DNA of 64,000 nucleotides from Diplocarpon mali (lineage: Eukaryota; Ascomycota; Leotiomycetes; Helotiales; Drepanopezizaceae), in assembly GCA_024741835.1 (NCBI GenBank), contig JAENRP010000162.1, positions 33,811 through 97,810 of the forward strand, read 5' to 3'. Within the stretch, counting starts at the first letter, position 1. Every line of letters starts with the position of its first letter. The notes beneath the pieces were generated by a model. That model worked only from the letters and a program-made list of their open reading frames with translations. It was not told the DNA's origin and did not search any database. A program made the translations under genes and the position numbers. Of the stretch, positions 34,615 to 46,068 are shown piece by piece.

Positions 34615-36682
34615 CTACAACTTCATCCCCATCACCTTGCCCACCCTCAAACTCTGGCGTATGCTCAAATCCAGCATAATCTCCTCACTCCCGCCAGGAA
34701 TAGCATACGCCCTGACATCTCTATAGAGCCGCTCGACCTTTCCGCCCTGGCCGCCACGGGAGTAGCTCAACCCACCAAAGATCTGGCTCGCCTCACGGGC
34801 GCAGAACTCAAAGGTGACGGTAGCCTGGGCCTTGAGACCAGCAATGGGCCCACCGAGCCGCAGCATCGCCATCTGCTCCGGCATGTGCGAGATTTGGTGA
34901 ATGAGCGATTCGAGCCAGGCGTACGAGGCCTCAATCTGGCGCGCCATGTGCGCCAGCTTGAGCCGGATCACGGGGTGCGAGATGAGGGTCTGGCCGAAGG
35001 TGCGTCGCTTGTGCGCGTAGATCATGGATTCAGAGTAGCAGACGCGGGAGAAGCGGAGGCATTGGATGATGATGCCGATACGTTCGTGGTTGAAGTTTGT
35101 CATGATGACTGGGGGCGTTAGCTTTAAGGGTGAAGAAGGGGTGGGGCTAGGAGTGGACGAGGAGAGGAGAGGGAGGAATGAGGAAAAGGTTGAATGGAAG
35201 AGGGAAAAGAGCGAGAGAGAGAAACGAAGAGGAGAGATGAAGTGACATGTACCTTTAAAGCCCTGATTCTCCTTGCCAATGAGATTCTCCACCGGTACCT
35301 TGACATCCTCGAATGTGATGTACGTCGTGCCCGACGACCACACGCCCTGGCAATCCATTCGGCGCGTGCTGACACCGCCCATATCCCTCTCGATCAGCAA
35401 AACACTGATGCCGTTCATGCCGCTCTCCTTGGTGCCGGTGCGCACCGCCGTCGTGAAGTAATCGCACCAGATGCCATTCGTAATCCACTTTTTCTCGCCA
35501 TTCACAATATAATGCTTCCCATCCTCAGTCAAGACGGCCTCGCATCCCAGATTCGCAACGTCGCTGCCAGCATCCGGCTCTGTAATGGCGAGACAGATGC
35601 GCTTGTCACCGTTGAGGATGTCGGGCAGGATCCGCTTGACCAGCTCTTTCTTGCCGAACTTGACCAGCGGCGGGCAACCGATGCCGAACCCCCCGATCAC
35701 GTTCCATACGAAACCACCCGAGCCGGCCCGGGACAGCTCGTCGGTAAGCAGCATCTCGTGGAAGAGGTCCCACTTCTCAGGCGCCACCGAGGCGATGCGG
35801 TTTTCCGTGTACTCGACCGGGTAATGCATACCCATCAACCCAGCGAGATAGCCACGCGTGCCCATGGCTTTGTAGATGTTTTCGGGGACCTGCTTGGCCT
35901 CGTCCCATTCCCCAACGAAGGGCTCGATCTCATTGGTGACCCAGTCGCGGATCTCGGCGCGGAGGGCAGCGTGGGTTTCGTTGAAGTAGGGGGAGTGGAA
36001 CTGTGAATTGAAGACTTGTCAGCATTGATCGAATGTCGGCATGCATGGAATGCCAGTAATGATCGGAATGCACAGCAATGGTAACTTGATCGAGTGCCAC
36101 ATAGACCGACATATACAGCAACACCATCCAGTCCAAAACCGGGCACAGATCGCCCGCACGCAAGAGGAGAAGACCTACGCCCTGGTACCAACTCGGGTCC
36201 GCGAAGGGAATCAGCTCTCCAAATGGATCCAGCGTCTCGATCTCCTCAACCGCCGGCACGGGCACGACCGCACCGCTCTCTGCCTGCGGCTTAACGACCT
36301 CTTTCTTCTCCTCCTTCTCCTCGACGACTTCAGCCTTCTTAGTATCCAGCGACCCGACCTGCAGCTTGCCCTTGTACTTCTTGAGGATGCCCTCATTGTG
36401 GTATTTCCAGAACTGCTTCGAGGCATCTTTGCCTGCGACGCGGGTGAGGATCTTCTTGCCGCCTGAAGAGGTGAGGAGGTTGTGGTTAGTCTCGAGTCTT
36501 TGTCTATCGTTGCACATAGAGAGGTGGATCAGGCGGGAGAAGAGATGGGAGTGGGATGAGCGCGTACCTGGGTGCTCGTCTGCGAAGGACGTCAAGTCGT
36601 AGACATCCTCGTCGACGATGATGAATAGGTCATTTGGTTTGTTGTGCGCCGCAACGTCGGCTTGGGTGAAAGTCTTGCCCAT
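34615..36682 (-). CDS. Cytochrome b5-acyl-CoA dehydrogenase fusion
   Basis: Four exons (36682-36568, 36462-36179, 36000-35253, 35108-34615) give 546 residues. Residues 1-75 are a cytochrome b5 domain with heme-ligand histidines in DEHPGGKK (His37) and KYHNEG (His60). A charged linker (KKAEVVEEKEEKKEVV) leads to a complete acyl-CoA dehydrogenase. There the FAD-binding middle domain has CLAITEPDAGSDVANL and NGEKKWITNG, and the C-terminal domain has FGQTLISHPVIRLKLAHMAR and QIFGGLSYSRGGQGGKVERLYRDVRAY. The end, AIPGGSEEIM, resembles the LCAD/IVD 'GGTNEIM' type. The MCAD-type catalytic Glu is absent there, and the Glu of NHERIG is the likely base. Such proteins oxidise acyl-CoAs with FAD; the b5 domain suggests an unusual electron acceptor. 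The introns are 105, 178 and 144 nt, long for this window, but every junction restores conserved sequence. Confidence 0.92.
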
Positions 36683-39600
36683 GGTTGCTGGTCTTCTTCT
36701 GTTGCTGTTTCGTTGCCTCTGCTGAGCTGACGCTGATGCTGGCGCCTCTGCTGATGCCGATATAGAAGCTGGTGTTGATGCCGATGATACTTACACAGTA
36801 CAGTACAGACAATACAAAAAACCCGTAAAAGCCCTCAGGAATGCAATCTCAATCTGTTTCCTTTCCTTTCCTCTCCTTCCCTTTTTCTTCTCTTCTCGTC
36901 TCAATATCACAGAAGAATACTCAATCAAAATATATATAGCAAAGCTCACAAGATGAAGAGGAGCAAGAAGGAGTAAAGACGACAGAAACAAACACCTCCC
37001 GCCCTTTCACATGCCCGCCCTCCCCTTCTGCCCCACACGAGTCAAGCTCACCGCCCGTCAGCGGGGTCCAGCTCGGGAAAACGAACCGAGGTCACGCGGA
37101 CGGCCGCGTTGCCATTACGCGGCCCCTGATTGGCTACCGGAGGCGGGAAGGGGGGGCATCGGGGCTGACATGTGAAAAGCGGCGGCGGGCTGGGGCTGCC
37201 GAGGCTGTTTTGGACCTGGAGCTTAAGAGTCATGTGACGAGTGAGCCGAGCTTCACGTGCTGCTGCGTTGCCTTTTTTGCTGTGCGTGTCTGTGTTTACG
37301 TTTCACGTGAGACGTTGGAGTCTAAGTTGCGGTGGTTTTCTAAGATCTGTTGCTATTATACCTGACTGGTCTGTCTCCAACGTGTGCAAGGGGGCGAGGT
37401 TTGAAGATAGTATGAGAATCTCAGAGCAGATGTGTTACTCGGCTGTGATTTCCATTCCTCTTGCGTTAGACTGCGCTGCGCAGTGTAGGGGGATGATTGT
37501 TTTGATTGAATCTTTCTTTTTGCTCTTGAAAGTCTTCACTTGGTGTTTGTTTTATTCGTTATTCGTTCGTTTCAAGTGACATATATTTGCTTGTGCTCGT
37601 GTTCTTGCTCTTGCTTATGTTTTCCAGATCTACGTGCTTGCAACCTGCCTTGCTTTTCCCTTGACACTACATTATACTATTTCACATATACGATGAAGAA
37701 TCATTGTCCAATAGATTATGCCAGCATTGGTCCTTCTCCACCTTCCGATGCAAGTTTTAGAATCCATACATTATCTCTTGACTCCAACCTTCAAATTTCA
37801 AGTCAATTCCACAAGAATGTCTTACAACGGCGCTGTCAGCGGGTTCGCCTTAGCTTAAACCGCCATTTCAGACAGCTGTGATTGAATATGTCATATCTGC
37901 CACCAGCCGGTTTTAATATTTGAAGATGATGCTTTGCTGATGATAAGCTTCCATTAATCCCAATTTTCTTTATTTCCAGAGCAGTGGTTCAAAATCAGGG
38001 CAGAGATCTACAGGAAAGTAAAATTCTAGCCATTCGGAGGCGCGGCCGAATGCTTTAGATCAAGGCAAATGATAAGAGCGAATCTTTTTATTTTGCCTTT
38101 CTTTTCTCGAGTACAGAAGATTACGCAGCGGCAGTTCCTAAGCTATTTGGCTTCTAGTAACTCTACTTGATATTGCTACCTCAAAAGTAAATTTGATGAT
38201 AGATACGAATCTCTGGACTTCTGGTCTACTTTACTTAAAGTAATTGAATCAGAAGTATATTCAGGGTGGTGATTACTAACAAGTATATTTTCTACTATAT
38301 ATCTGCTTATGTATTTACGCAAAATACTGGCTGCCAGCCTCCGAGGATCTGCTGTGATCACTAACATCCTATTGGCTCATAGGATCTTTCTATACACTAC
38401 CTGTGAATATCCCAAGGAGAGGGCTTTCGTATCGTCATCAACGAATAATGAACTCAAAAGCGCGGCGGGCTACGGCTCTAAACAGCGCAGAGGACTTGAC
38501 TGTTATGTAATTGAAGCTTTACATTTCAGCGATAAGTCATGGTAATCATTTCCATTGCCAAAAGTGTCCCTAGAGCCCTTTTTCTCGACAGTAATACTGG
38601 GATACGAATACTATAAAACAACAATAGGACCCGCAGAATTACAATATTGCTTTTACCTCTACTTCGGCTAAAATAAAATTCTCGTTCTTTTTGGAATACT
38701 ATAAAAGTAATAAGTCTTAGATGATGTCTGGCATATTACAAGCACTCGCATTTAAGTACTACTGGTAGAAAGTAGGGGGTCTTCTTAAGAGCCCACAGAT
38801 GTTTGAAGCTAAGAAACTATATATAATAAAGCGAATATAACATAACCAAAACAGCAGCCGACGACCCCAGCAAGGATAGTTGTCGTTAATGAGGGGAGAC
38901 GTTAAGAACCGTTGATGGCCATCAAGGTTTGTTCAAAATAGGCATCTCAATGGCTTGATACGGTCCTCGAAGGTTTGTAAGCATACTTCGGAGAGGTGCT
39001 AAGGGGGATATAATCTACATATATGCTTATGAATTACACCTTCATCCTAATCCATGTACCCAGAAGAGACATCCAGGAAAGACCAGGAAGCAGTCCTTCG
39101 AGAAGCCCTGTCTTTAAATCAGAACCGGATCTCGTATCAACTAAGATCGCTGCACGCAAAGCCAATGATCACGGAGCGACAGTAAGCAGGATAAGAAGGG
39201 AGCACCAAGGATGACACTCGTTGATTCATTAAGCCTTGTCATAGCTCTGATAGTTGGGAGATTCTCGAAAAGAAATGGAGTTGTAGTCACAGTTTCAGAA
39301 ACTGAAAGGATCATCGCGGACTGGTGCAGCATCAAAATCCGGCCTATATATCCTTATTGATGTAGTCTCGATCGCAGCAAGACTTCGTTCCTCGCATGCT
39401 CTGAAGTCGCTCCTCGAACGCGCCGACTTTGATAGTAAGAGAAAAGACGACAGATTTTGAGCGATCATGAAGTTGGCCTGCTGTAAAACACCAGCAGGAG
39501 TCCTTGTTCATGCTGCAGTGAGATTCTTAGCTGGCTCTGATAATGATGTGTCAATGTTCAGGTCCTTATTTATGACGATGACGCTGATCCTCCAGCCATA

Positions 39601-40547
39601 TGAATTCGTCGCGGGCTTGTTAAACGGTACACAGGGCACGGGAAGAACAAAGCCGCTGTTAAGAAAGTGATATCCTGTTTCAGAATAGGAAGTTCAACTA
39701 TCTGCCTTCTTTGATTTCGTAACGCTTTCTAGTGAGCCAGATATCTAATATACGCAGAGATACAACTCCGGGCCCGTTTGAACATTTCAAGATAGACGGA
39801 TCATCTTGGCCCACGAGTCTCTTTTTCCTGGGCTCTTCCTACAAAATAGAAGAATCCAGGAGGCCAGGATTCAAGCACCGCATTAGGGACAATTCGAAAT
39901 TGAACGTTACTCTGAGAAAGTTAACTAGCAGGGAGATATAGTCCACCATAAAACAGCCGAACAACCCGATTCAGAGTCCTGTTGTCTTCCCTCCCGTCGC
40001 GTCCGAACTGGCCAAGACGCTTGCGAGTCTGGGGCCGCCGATTAGATCTAGCAACGAAGGCGAATAGAATAAATTATCTTAGCCTCTGGTGGTTATGCGA
40101 GCTTCGGAGATCTCGCACGTAAGGCTCTGCCGTAGTTTGAGATCTCTCAAAGCCGTTGCATTTTCAAAGCCAGTATAGCACGAATCCACCTCATATTACC
40201 ATACGAGAAATCGAGGATGAGGAGCGGCGAGAATCACTTTTGCGTGCTAGATTATATTCAATTCGCTCATCAGCTTCCAGAACCGAGAACCTGGGAGTAT
40301 TGTCTTGGCTTTGACGAATTTGAAAGACGGAACAAGGGGATCACTGATTGCTTTGCGGGCTCTTGTGACTTTGACATCTGAAAATTTACATATGCAAGAT
40401 CTGTAGGAAAGTGTATTGAATGCCTGTCTTTGGTAGTCAATTACAAGTGTAAACAAGGTTTGCGCATAAGGGCTGATAATAAGTCTACTTGGATGATATG
40501 CCACTGCTCAAGACCACAGTTTTATACTGCAAATATTTGCTTATATC
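36683..40547. other. Intergenic region between ACAD fusion and copia element
   Basis: About 3.9 kb. The first ~650 bp are GC-balanced and carry promoter-like sites for the minus-strand ACAD gene: an inverted CCAAT box (ATTGG, 37129-37133) and E-box-like TCATGTGA, TCACGTG and TCACGTGA sites between 37231 and 37310. The remainder is increasingly AT-rich with no supported gene. Confidence 0.5.
37129..37310 (-). promoter_or_regulatory. CCAAT box and E-box cluster upstream of ACAD fusion
   Basis: ATTGG at 37129-37133 is a CCAAT box in the orientation of the minus-strand gene. TCATGTGA near 37231, TCACGTG near 37253 and palindromic TCACGTGA at 37303-37310 are Cbf1/bHLH-type sites. They lie about 450-630 bp upstream of the start codon. 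Function is inferred from motif identity only. Confidence 0.4.
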
Positions 40548-40552
40548 CCAAT

Positions 40553-40686
40553 TGTTAGAAATATACAAGGTACGGAGATTACCGCACGGAGCAGAGGCTA
40601 AGGCTTAGTAAGCCTACGTAAGCCTACCTTGTATATATACTACTTCAGCTCTCTAGAACTAGAATCTACACCTTTAGATTCTATTA
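40553..40686 (+). repeat. 5' LTR of copia element
   Basis: 134 bp, starting TGTTAGAAATATACAAGG and ending TAGATTCTATTA. The expected terminal CA has become TA, one of seven transitions relative to the 3' LTR. It contains a tandem decamer TAAGCCTACG/TAAGCCTACC absent from the related 97-bp solo LTRs. Confidence 0.95.
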
Positions 40687-40699
40687 TAGTAGCAATTCC
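40687..40699 (+). other. Probable primer-binding site
   Basis: TAGTAGCAATTCC directly follows the 5' LTR. The equivalent position in the element at 16951 reads TGGTAGCAATTCC, and TGG is the expected complement of a tRNA CCA end. The G-to-A change would weaken priming. The exact tRNA cannot be identified. Confidence 0.55.
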
Positions 40700-40859
40700 T
40701 AGAATTGATTAACTTAATTAATCTCTTCAATTAGAAAGAACTCTTAAACCTGCTTTTTAGCAAAATATAACTATATAACACCTTTTCATATACCCTTATA
40801 TATATATACCTTCTTCCCCTTTTTACCCCTATTTTCTACCCCCTTTTTATACTTCTTTT

Positions 40860-43800
40860 TTTTTTTGATAACTTAATAATATAATAAGTAAAGCCGCTAA
40901 TAACATCGAAGTTGAGGTTATACTTAAATAGGCCAACTATTAGGAATGGAAACCGATAGTCATTAGGACTCTAGCAGCTAATGGCTATGTTTCCTATGCT
41001 CTCGGCCCTGTTCCTTTACGCCCTTCCTCCTCTAAGGGAGATGGTAAATAGGAGAAGAAAAATCAAAAGGCTATAGCTATTATAGCTAGAAGCCTTTCCT
41101 CCTTAATTAGTAAGAAGTATAAGAACGAGATTATCGCTAAAGACGCTTACGCTCTTTAGAATGCTATTAGAGATAGTAAAGGCACTCTTGTAAATAATAT
41201 AAAAGCTTATATAAACCTAATTAAGGAATTCTATAAGGCTAAATATATACTATACTCCAAATCTCTTAAAGACTACGTTCGAAGGCTGAAAGGCATCTAA
41301 GCTCGCTTAAAAGGCTATAATAACCCTTCGAATGATAGTTAGATAATAAACCAGCTGATAACTAGCCTCCCTCTTATTAGAATATGGTCTTTAGTATAAC
41401 TTTAGCTTAAGGATAAAAATAAGACCTTTTAATAGACGATTATAGCAATCGAATAGTACAAACAACTATATAAGGAATAGCTTAAAGTAACCCCGATTAC
41501 TATACAATCGGCGGCCTTAAATATAAAAGCCAATCTCTCTTAAAGAGGAATCCGTAGCAAAGGCAGAGGAGGCAGATTTAAAGGAAGAGGCGATAGAGAA
41601 AGAGGAGGAATATAATACAAAGGAATATAAAAAGGAGGAATAGAAAGGGGAATATAAAAAGGAGGAATAGAGAGGAAAGGAAATTATTATTATTATAGTA
41701 AATTAGGCCATTAGAAATCAGAGTGCTAGTTTAAGAAGAGAGGAGATAAAGCCAAAGCTTAAATAGCTAAAGATAATATAACCTTATCTATCTACTCTTA
41801 TTCCTTAATATATAAAGTTATTATAATAATAGAAGCTATTAAAACAGCTTTAAGCTTAGTAGTAGATTAGCCTTTTTAGAAAGTAGACTCTAGCGCTATA
41901 AGATACTTCTCTAAAGTATAGAACGATTTTATTAAAATAAAGAAGTAGAATAACTTAAAGTAAGTTAGAATAGCAAACGGCGCGCTTTTAAAAGCAATTG
42001 GCTATAGAGACTATATAATCAGCGATAAACTGACATTATATAACGTATAGTACGTTCTATTATTTAGCAATACTTGACTTATATCAGTCTTAAAGCTTAG
42101 CGATAATAATATTATTATAATCTTTAGTAAAGGAGAGGCAAAAGGGTATTAAGGCGATAATATAGTATTTACTATACTATAGCTTAGTAGATTATTCACT
42201 TTATCTCGATCGCATACTGCTATTGCACTTAAAGCAAATAAAAAGGCTACGAATCCTAAAGCAGAGGAAAAAGCTATAAATCTTAGCCCTATATAACCTC
42301 TAGAACTAATTAATATAAAGATAATACCTTAAAACTTAAATAAAACGGATTCAGAGCTCTTCTATAGGAGACTAGGCCACCTTAACTATACTAAGCTAAA
42401 GAAGCTAGTCGACGACAACTATAGCCTAAGTATAGAAGCTTAAATTGCTTTAAAAGGAGAGAGAAACTGCGAAAGCTACTTAGCTAGTAAAATAAAGGAG
42501 CAATTTAATAAGAAGATAGATATAAGAATAGATAAGATTTATAAAAGACTTTACGCTAATATATCTAGTACTCTACTGCTATTAATTAAAGGGTATCGCT
42601 ACTTCCTACTAGTAGTAGATAACGCTTATAGATGCTATTAGATAAGGCTATTAAAGAATAAGAGTACTAATAAAATATAGCTAAAAATCAGAGATTTAAA
42701 GAAGCAACTCGAGATAGAGAACTCTACTTTAGTAGTATACTAGAGGTCTAATAATAGTATAAGAGAGTTCGGAGACAGATTCCTACTATAGCTAGCAGAA
42801 GGAGGTATAACCCTTGAACCTTTACCTGCTTATAAGTATAGTTTAAATAGCATTATTAAATATTAAATATACGAAATTATAAAAATAGCTTATTTTTATA
42901 TATATAATGCTAAGATAAATAGCTATATATAGTGCTACGCCTTAGAATAGGCCTATAGGCTGAAGAATAGGAGGCCTATAAAGGCACTACCCTTTAGAGA
43001 GCTTAAAGGCCTAACTCTATTAGAGGCGTACTTAGAATATACAGAAGATCTGTCAAAAATCAGAGTATTTAGGTCAAGAGCATTCCTATTAAATAATAGA
43101 GGAAATGGCCTAGGTAAGTTCGAGTTAAGAACTATAATAGGAGCTTGGATACTTATAAGTATAATAAGCTTAAAAACGTATAAGCTATTAAATGTCGAGA
43201 CTCTAAAAGAACTAATATCTACTAATGTTAAATTTGATAAATACTTAATGTATAACGTAAGAGAAGTACAATAGGAAAGATAGTAGAAGAAGAGGCTGGC
43301 ATATAGTACTATAAGCTTAATAAGACCTATAAGGCCAGTAGATATTACTAAAAGACCTCTTATACGAGCTATAGAGAGGCTAGTATATGAAACTAAGAGA
43401 GTATATAGTATTAAAAGACCTGTAACATTAGAGTTGTTAGAAAACAGGCAAGCTAAAGTAAGAGGTACTATACCTCAAAGGGTAATAGAAAATATCCCTA
43501 AAGCGTTTAATCAGCGCGTTCTAAAGCAAATAGAGACTCTTACCTTATAGTATAGCAGGAAGTTAAAGCTAAAATGAGTATTTGATAAAGTTAATACGTA
43601 AGAGAGTGCATTAACCTCTATAGGAAATCAACCAACTGTTCCTATAAAGGTAATATTAATATATAATGCGCTAAGTCAGAATCTAAAAGAATAGAGAGAA
43701 GTAATACTAAGTGAATTCGAAGCTATAAAATCAGTAAGAACCTTTAAAATAATATTAAGTAAACCTCCTATTAAGAGAAAGCTAATAAAATCGAGATTAG

Positions 43801-45250
43801 TTCTGCGAAATAAGATTATAAATAGAGTATTAGTAAGAAGGAAGGCTCGAATCGTACTAAAAGGCTACAAGCAATAGTATAAGGTAGATTACTTCGATAC
43901 TTTTGCTAGCGTTATTAGGCATATAACTCTATGAGTTCTACTTGCCTTTGCAGCCTTAAGAGATCTAGAAATTAAGCAAATCGACATTGATATAGCCTTC
44001 TTAAATGCGTACTTAGCTAAAGACGTGTATATAGCTCTATTAGACGATAAATGCGACCTATTCTACGAATTATACCCTTAACTTCAAGGAAAACAAGCCT
44101 ATATCAAGCTTCTTAGGTTATTATACGGCCTAAAACAAGCACTTTGAGAATAGTAGCTACTAGTTAAAGATAAAATAGAGAAGGCTAGCCTATAAAGCGC
44201 TAAAGCAGATCCAAATCTATTTATATAAGAAAATCAAGCTAATAATACAATTGCGTATATATTAGTCTTTATAAATAATATACTAATTATCGGAAAATAA
44301 TAAGATTGCAATTACCTTAAAAAGAAGATTCTCAATACTTAGAAAGGAAAAGACCTAGGGCTAATTAGCACCTTTATTAGAATACAAGTTGAACGAGATC
44401 GCAAGGCTAGAACGCTACGAATTTACTAAATAGACTATATTAAGAAGATTCTTAATAGATTTAGGATAGCTAATTACAAAAGGAATAACCTACTAGCCTT
44501 AGCTAATATAATATTAAGGAAATTAGGTATAGATAAAGCTTATACTAACGAGCTACTATAACTTAAAGATATCTCACTTTACTAGCAGATTATAAGAAGC
44601 GTTATATATCCCTCAAACCTTATAAGGCCAGATATCTCTTATATTATCGGCTAATTGGTATAGCATATGGCAACCCCTTTATAAGATCACCTTTAAGCTA
44701 TAAAACCCCTTTTGCAATACCTATAAAAGACCGCCGAAGATGGAATTATATATAGAAAAGGCGAACTAAATCAATTCGACGCTTATACAGATGCTACTTA
44801 AGCTATTGAGAACGATAGGAAGTCATTCTAAGGCTAGCTTATTAAGTATAATAGAGGAGTCGTTAGCTAGGCTGCAAATAGGCAAAAATCTACTTCTCTA
44901 AGTAATAAACAAGCTGAGATAATAGCGGCTTCTAATGGCTTGAAAGAGGTAGCTTAAATGCTAAAGCTATTCGCCGACTTTAATATACAACTCGATCGAT
45001 TACCTTATTTATAGCTTAATAACAAAGGAGTAAGATCTCTTACTAAAGAACGAAAATTTTCAGCAAAATTAAAGCATATTAACGTCTGATACTTCTATAT
45101 AAGGGACGATATGGTAGCTAAAGGCAAGATGATAGTAGCTTATATACCTAGAAACGATAATATAGCAGATTCCCTTATAAAAGCTCTGCTAGGACTGGCC
45201 TTCGAGAAATACAAGGGTTATATAGGCCTACCGGAGCGAAAATCGACAAA
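40860..45250 (+). pseudogene. Copia gag-pol remnant
   Basis: A single decayed polyprotein. The gag zinc knuckle (41679-41730) still reads SKLGH.KSEC but its first two cysteines are Tyr. The protease active-site region is VDSSA at 41883-41897. Integrase starts near 42350 (FYRRLGHLNYTKLKKL) and its core includes GYRYFLLVVDNA and an altered RSNNS. Reverse transcriptase (about 43690-44640) has QIDIDIAFLNAYL and LLRLLYGLKQA, and its catalytic aspartates are Asn (INN at 44271-44279). RNase H (about 44770-45200) has DAYTDATYA, NKQAEIIAAS and a terminal KHINV.YFYIRDD block. Stops are numerous and nearly all TAA/TAG, so no functional product is possible. Confidence 0.93.
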
Positions 45251-45509
45251 AGAAGGCTATATAAAGGAAGGAAACCTATAAAAGGAATATATATATAGAA
45301 GAGAAGCTATAGTATAGCTAAGTTAAAGGTACTCTTATACTATAACGCACGTTTTTATACTGTAGGGCAGCTGAACTCTATATAAGGGAGACGTAGGCGC
45401 TATATACTAGAGAGTATATTATAGGAGTTAATAAGGCCTAAGACTATATAAAAAAAAAAAAGGTGGGGCTCTTTACTCTAAGTTCTATAAAGCTTTATAG
45501 TAGGGGGCA

Positions 45510-45643
45510 TGTTAGAAATATACAAGGTATAGAGATTACCGCACAGAGCGGAGGCTAAGGCTTGGTAAGCCTACGTAAGCCTACCTTGTATATATACTAC
45601 TTCAGCTCTCTAGAACTAGAATCTACACCTTTAGATTCTGTCA
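45510..45643 (+). repeat. 3' LTR of copia element
   Basis: 134 bp, starting TGTTAGAAATATACAAGG and ending TAGATTCTGTCA. It follows a G-rich polypurine tract directly and is followed by the CCAAT duplication. Confidence 0.95.
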
Positions 45644-45648
45644 CCAAT

Positions 45649-46068
45649 GCTACGTTTCCCGCTCTAGAGACTCCACATGAGTGCAGATTGTCCTTACGTG
45701 TAGATCGTCGAGGAGTATATAGGTCATCCAGGGAGCCAGGTAGGCGCTATTCTACGTTAGGACGAATTAACGATGGGCATATCAATGGTTGATGCACTTG
45801 ATATACCGTTGTTGCGAGCAGTCAGCTACATGGCGAATCACCGCAGCGCTGACGCGCTCAGGTGCCATCCTGAGTCTCGCTTATTCGCCGTTTCGGCTAA
45901 ACCGTCAACAGCAATATCATCCCCTAGAACTGAAACGATACCAGTTCCAGCACTTCTTTCTGCCCTCACTCAATGGAACCTGCTCTCTTTTTTTTCTCTC
46001 TCTGACAGATTGTACTCCTCTGGCATCTGGCGTGCCTTCACATTCTATAATATATCGTTCTCGCCTTC
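45649..46068. promoter_or_regulatory. Promoter region of UstYa-like gene, truncated by copia insertion
   Basis: Only 420 bp separate the copia target duplication from the UstYa-like start codon. Two overlapping plus-strand frames here (113 and 100 codons) do not continue into the gene in frame and have no motif. A TA-rich TCTATAATATATCG lies just upstream of the ATG, too close to act as a classical TATA box for that start. Confidence 0.4.

Larger units (their letters stand above)
40553..45643 (+). mobile_element. Full-length Ty1/copia retrotransposon, RIP-inactivated
   Basis: 5,091 bp from the first base of the 5' LTR to the last base of the 3' LTR, flanked by the perfect 5-bp duplication CCAAT (40548-40552 and 45644-45648). 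Both LTRs are 134 bp. The order LTR, primer-binding site (40687 on), gag, protease, integrase, reverse transcriptase, RNase H, polypurine tract (AGTAGGGGGCA, ending at 45509), LTR is that of copia. Integrase before reverse transcriptase excludes gypsy. The coding strand is plus. TAG and TAA codons interrupt it throughout, and composition is strongly TA-rich. The LTR pair differs at seven sites, all transitions. Confidence 0.95.
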
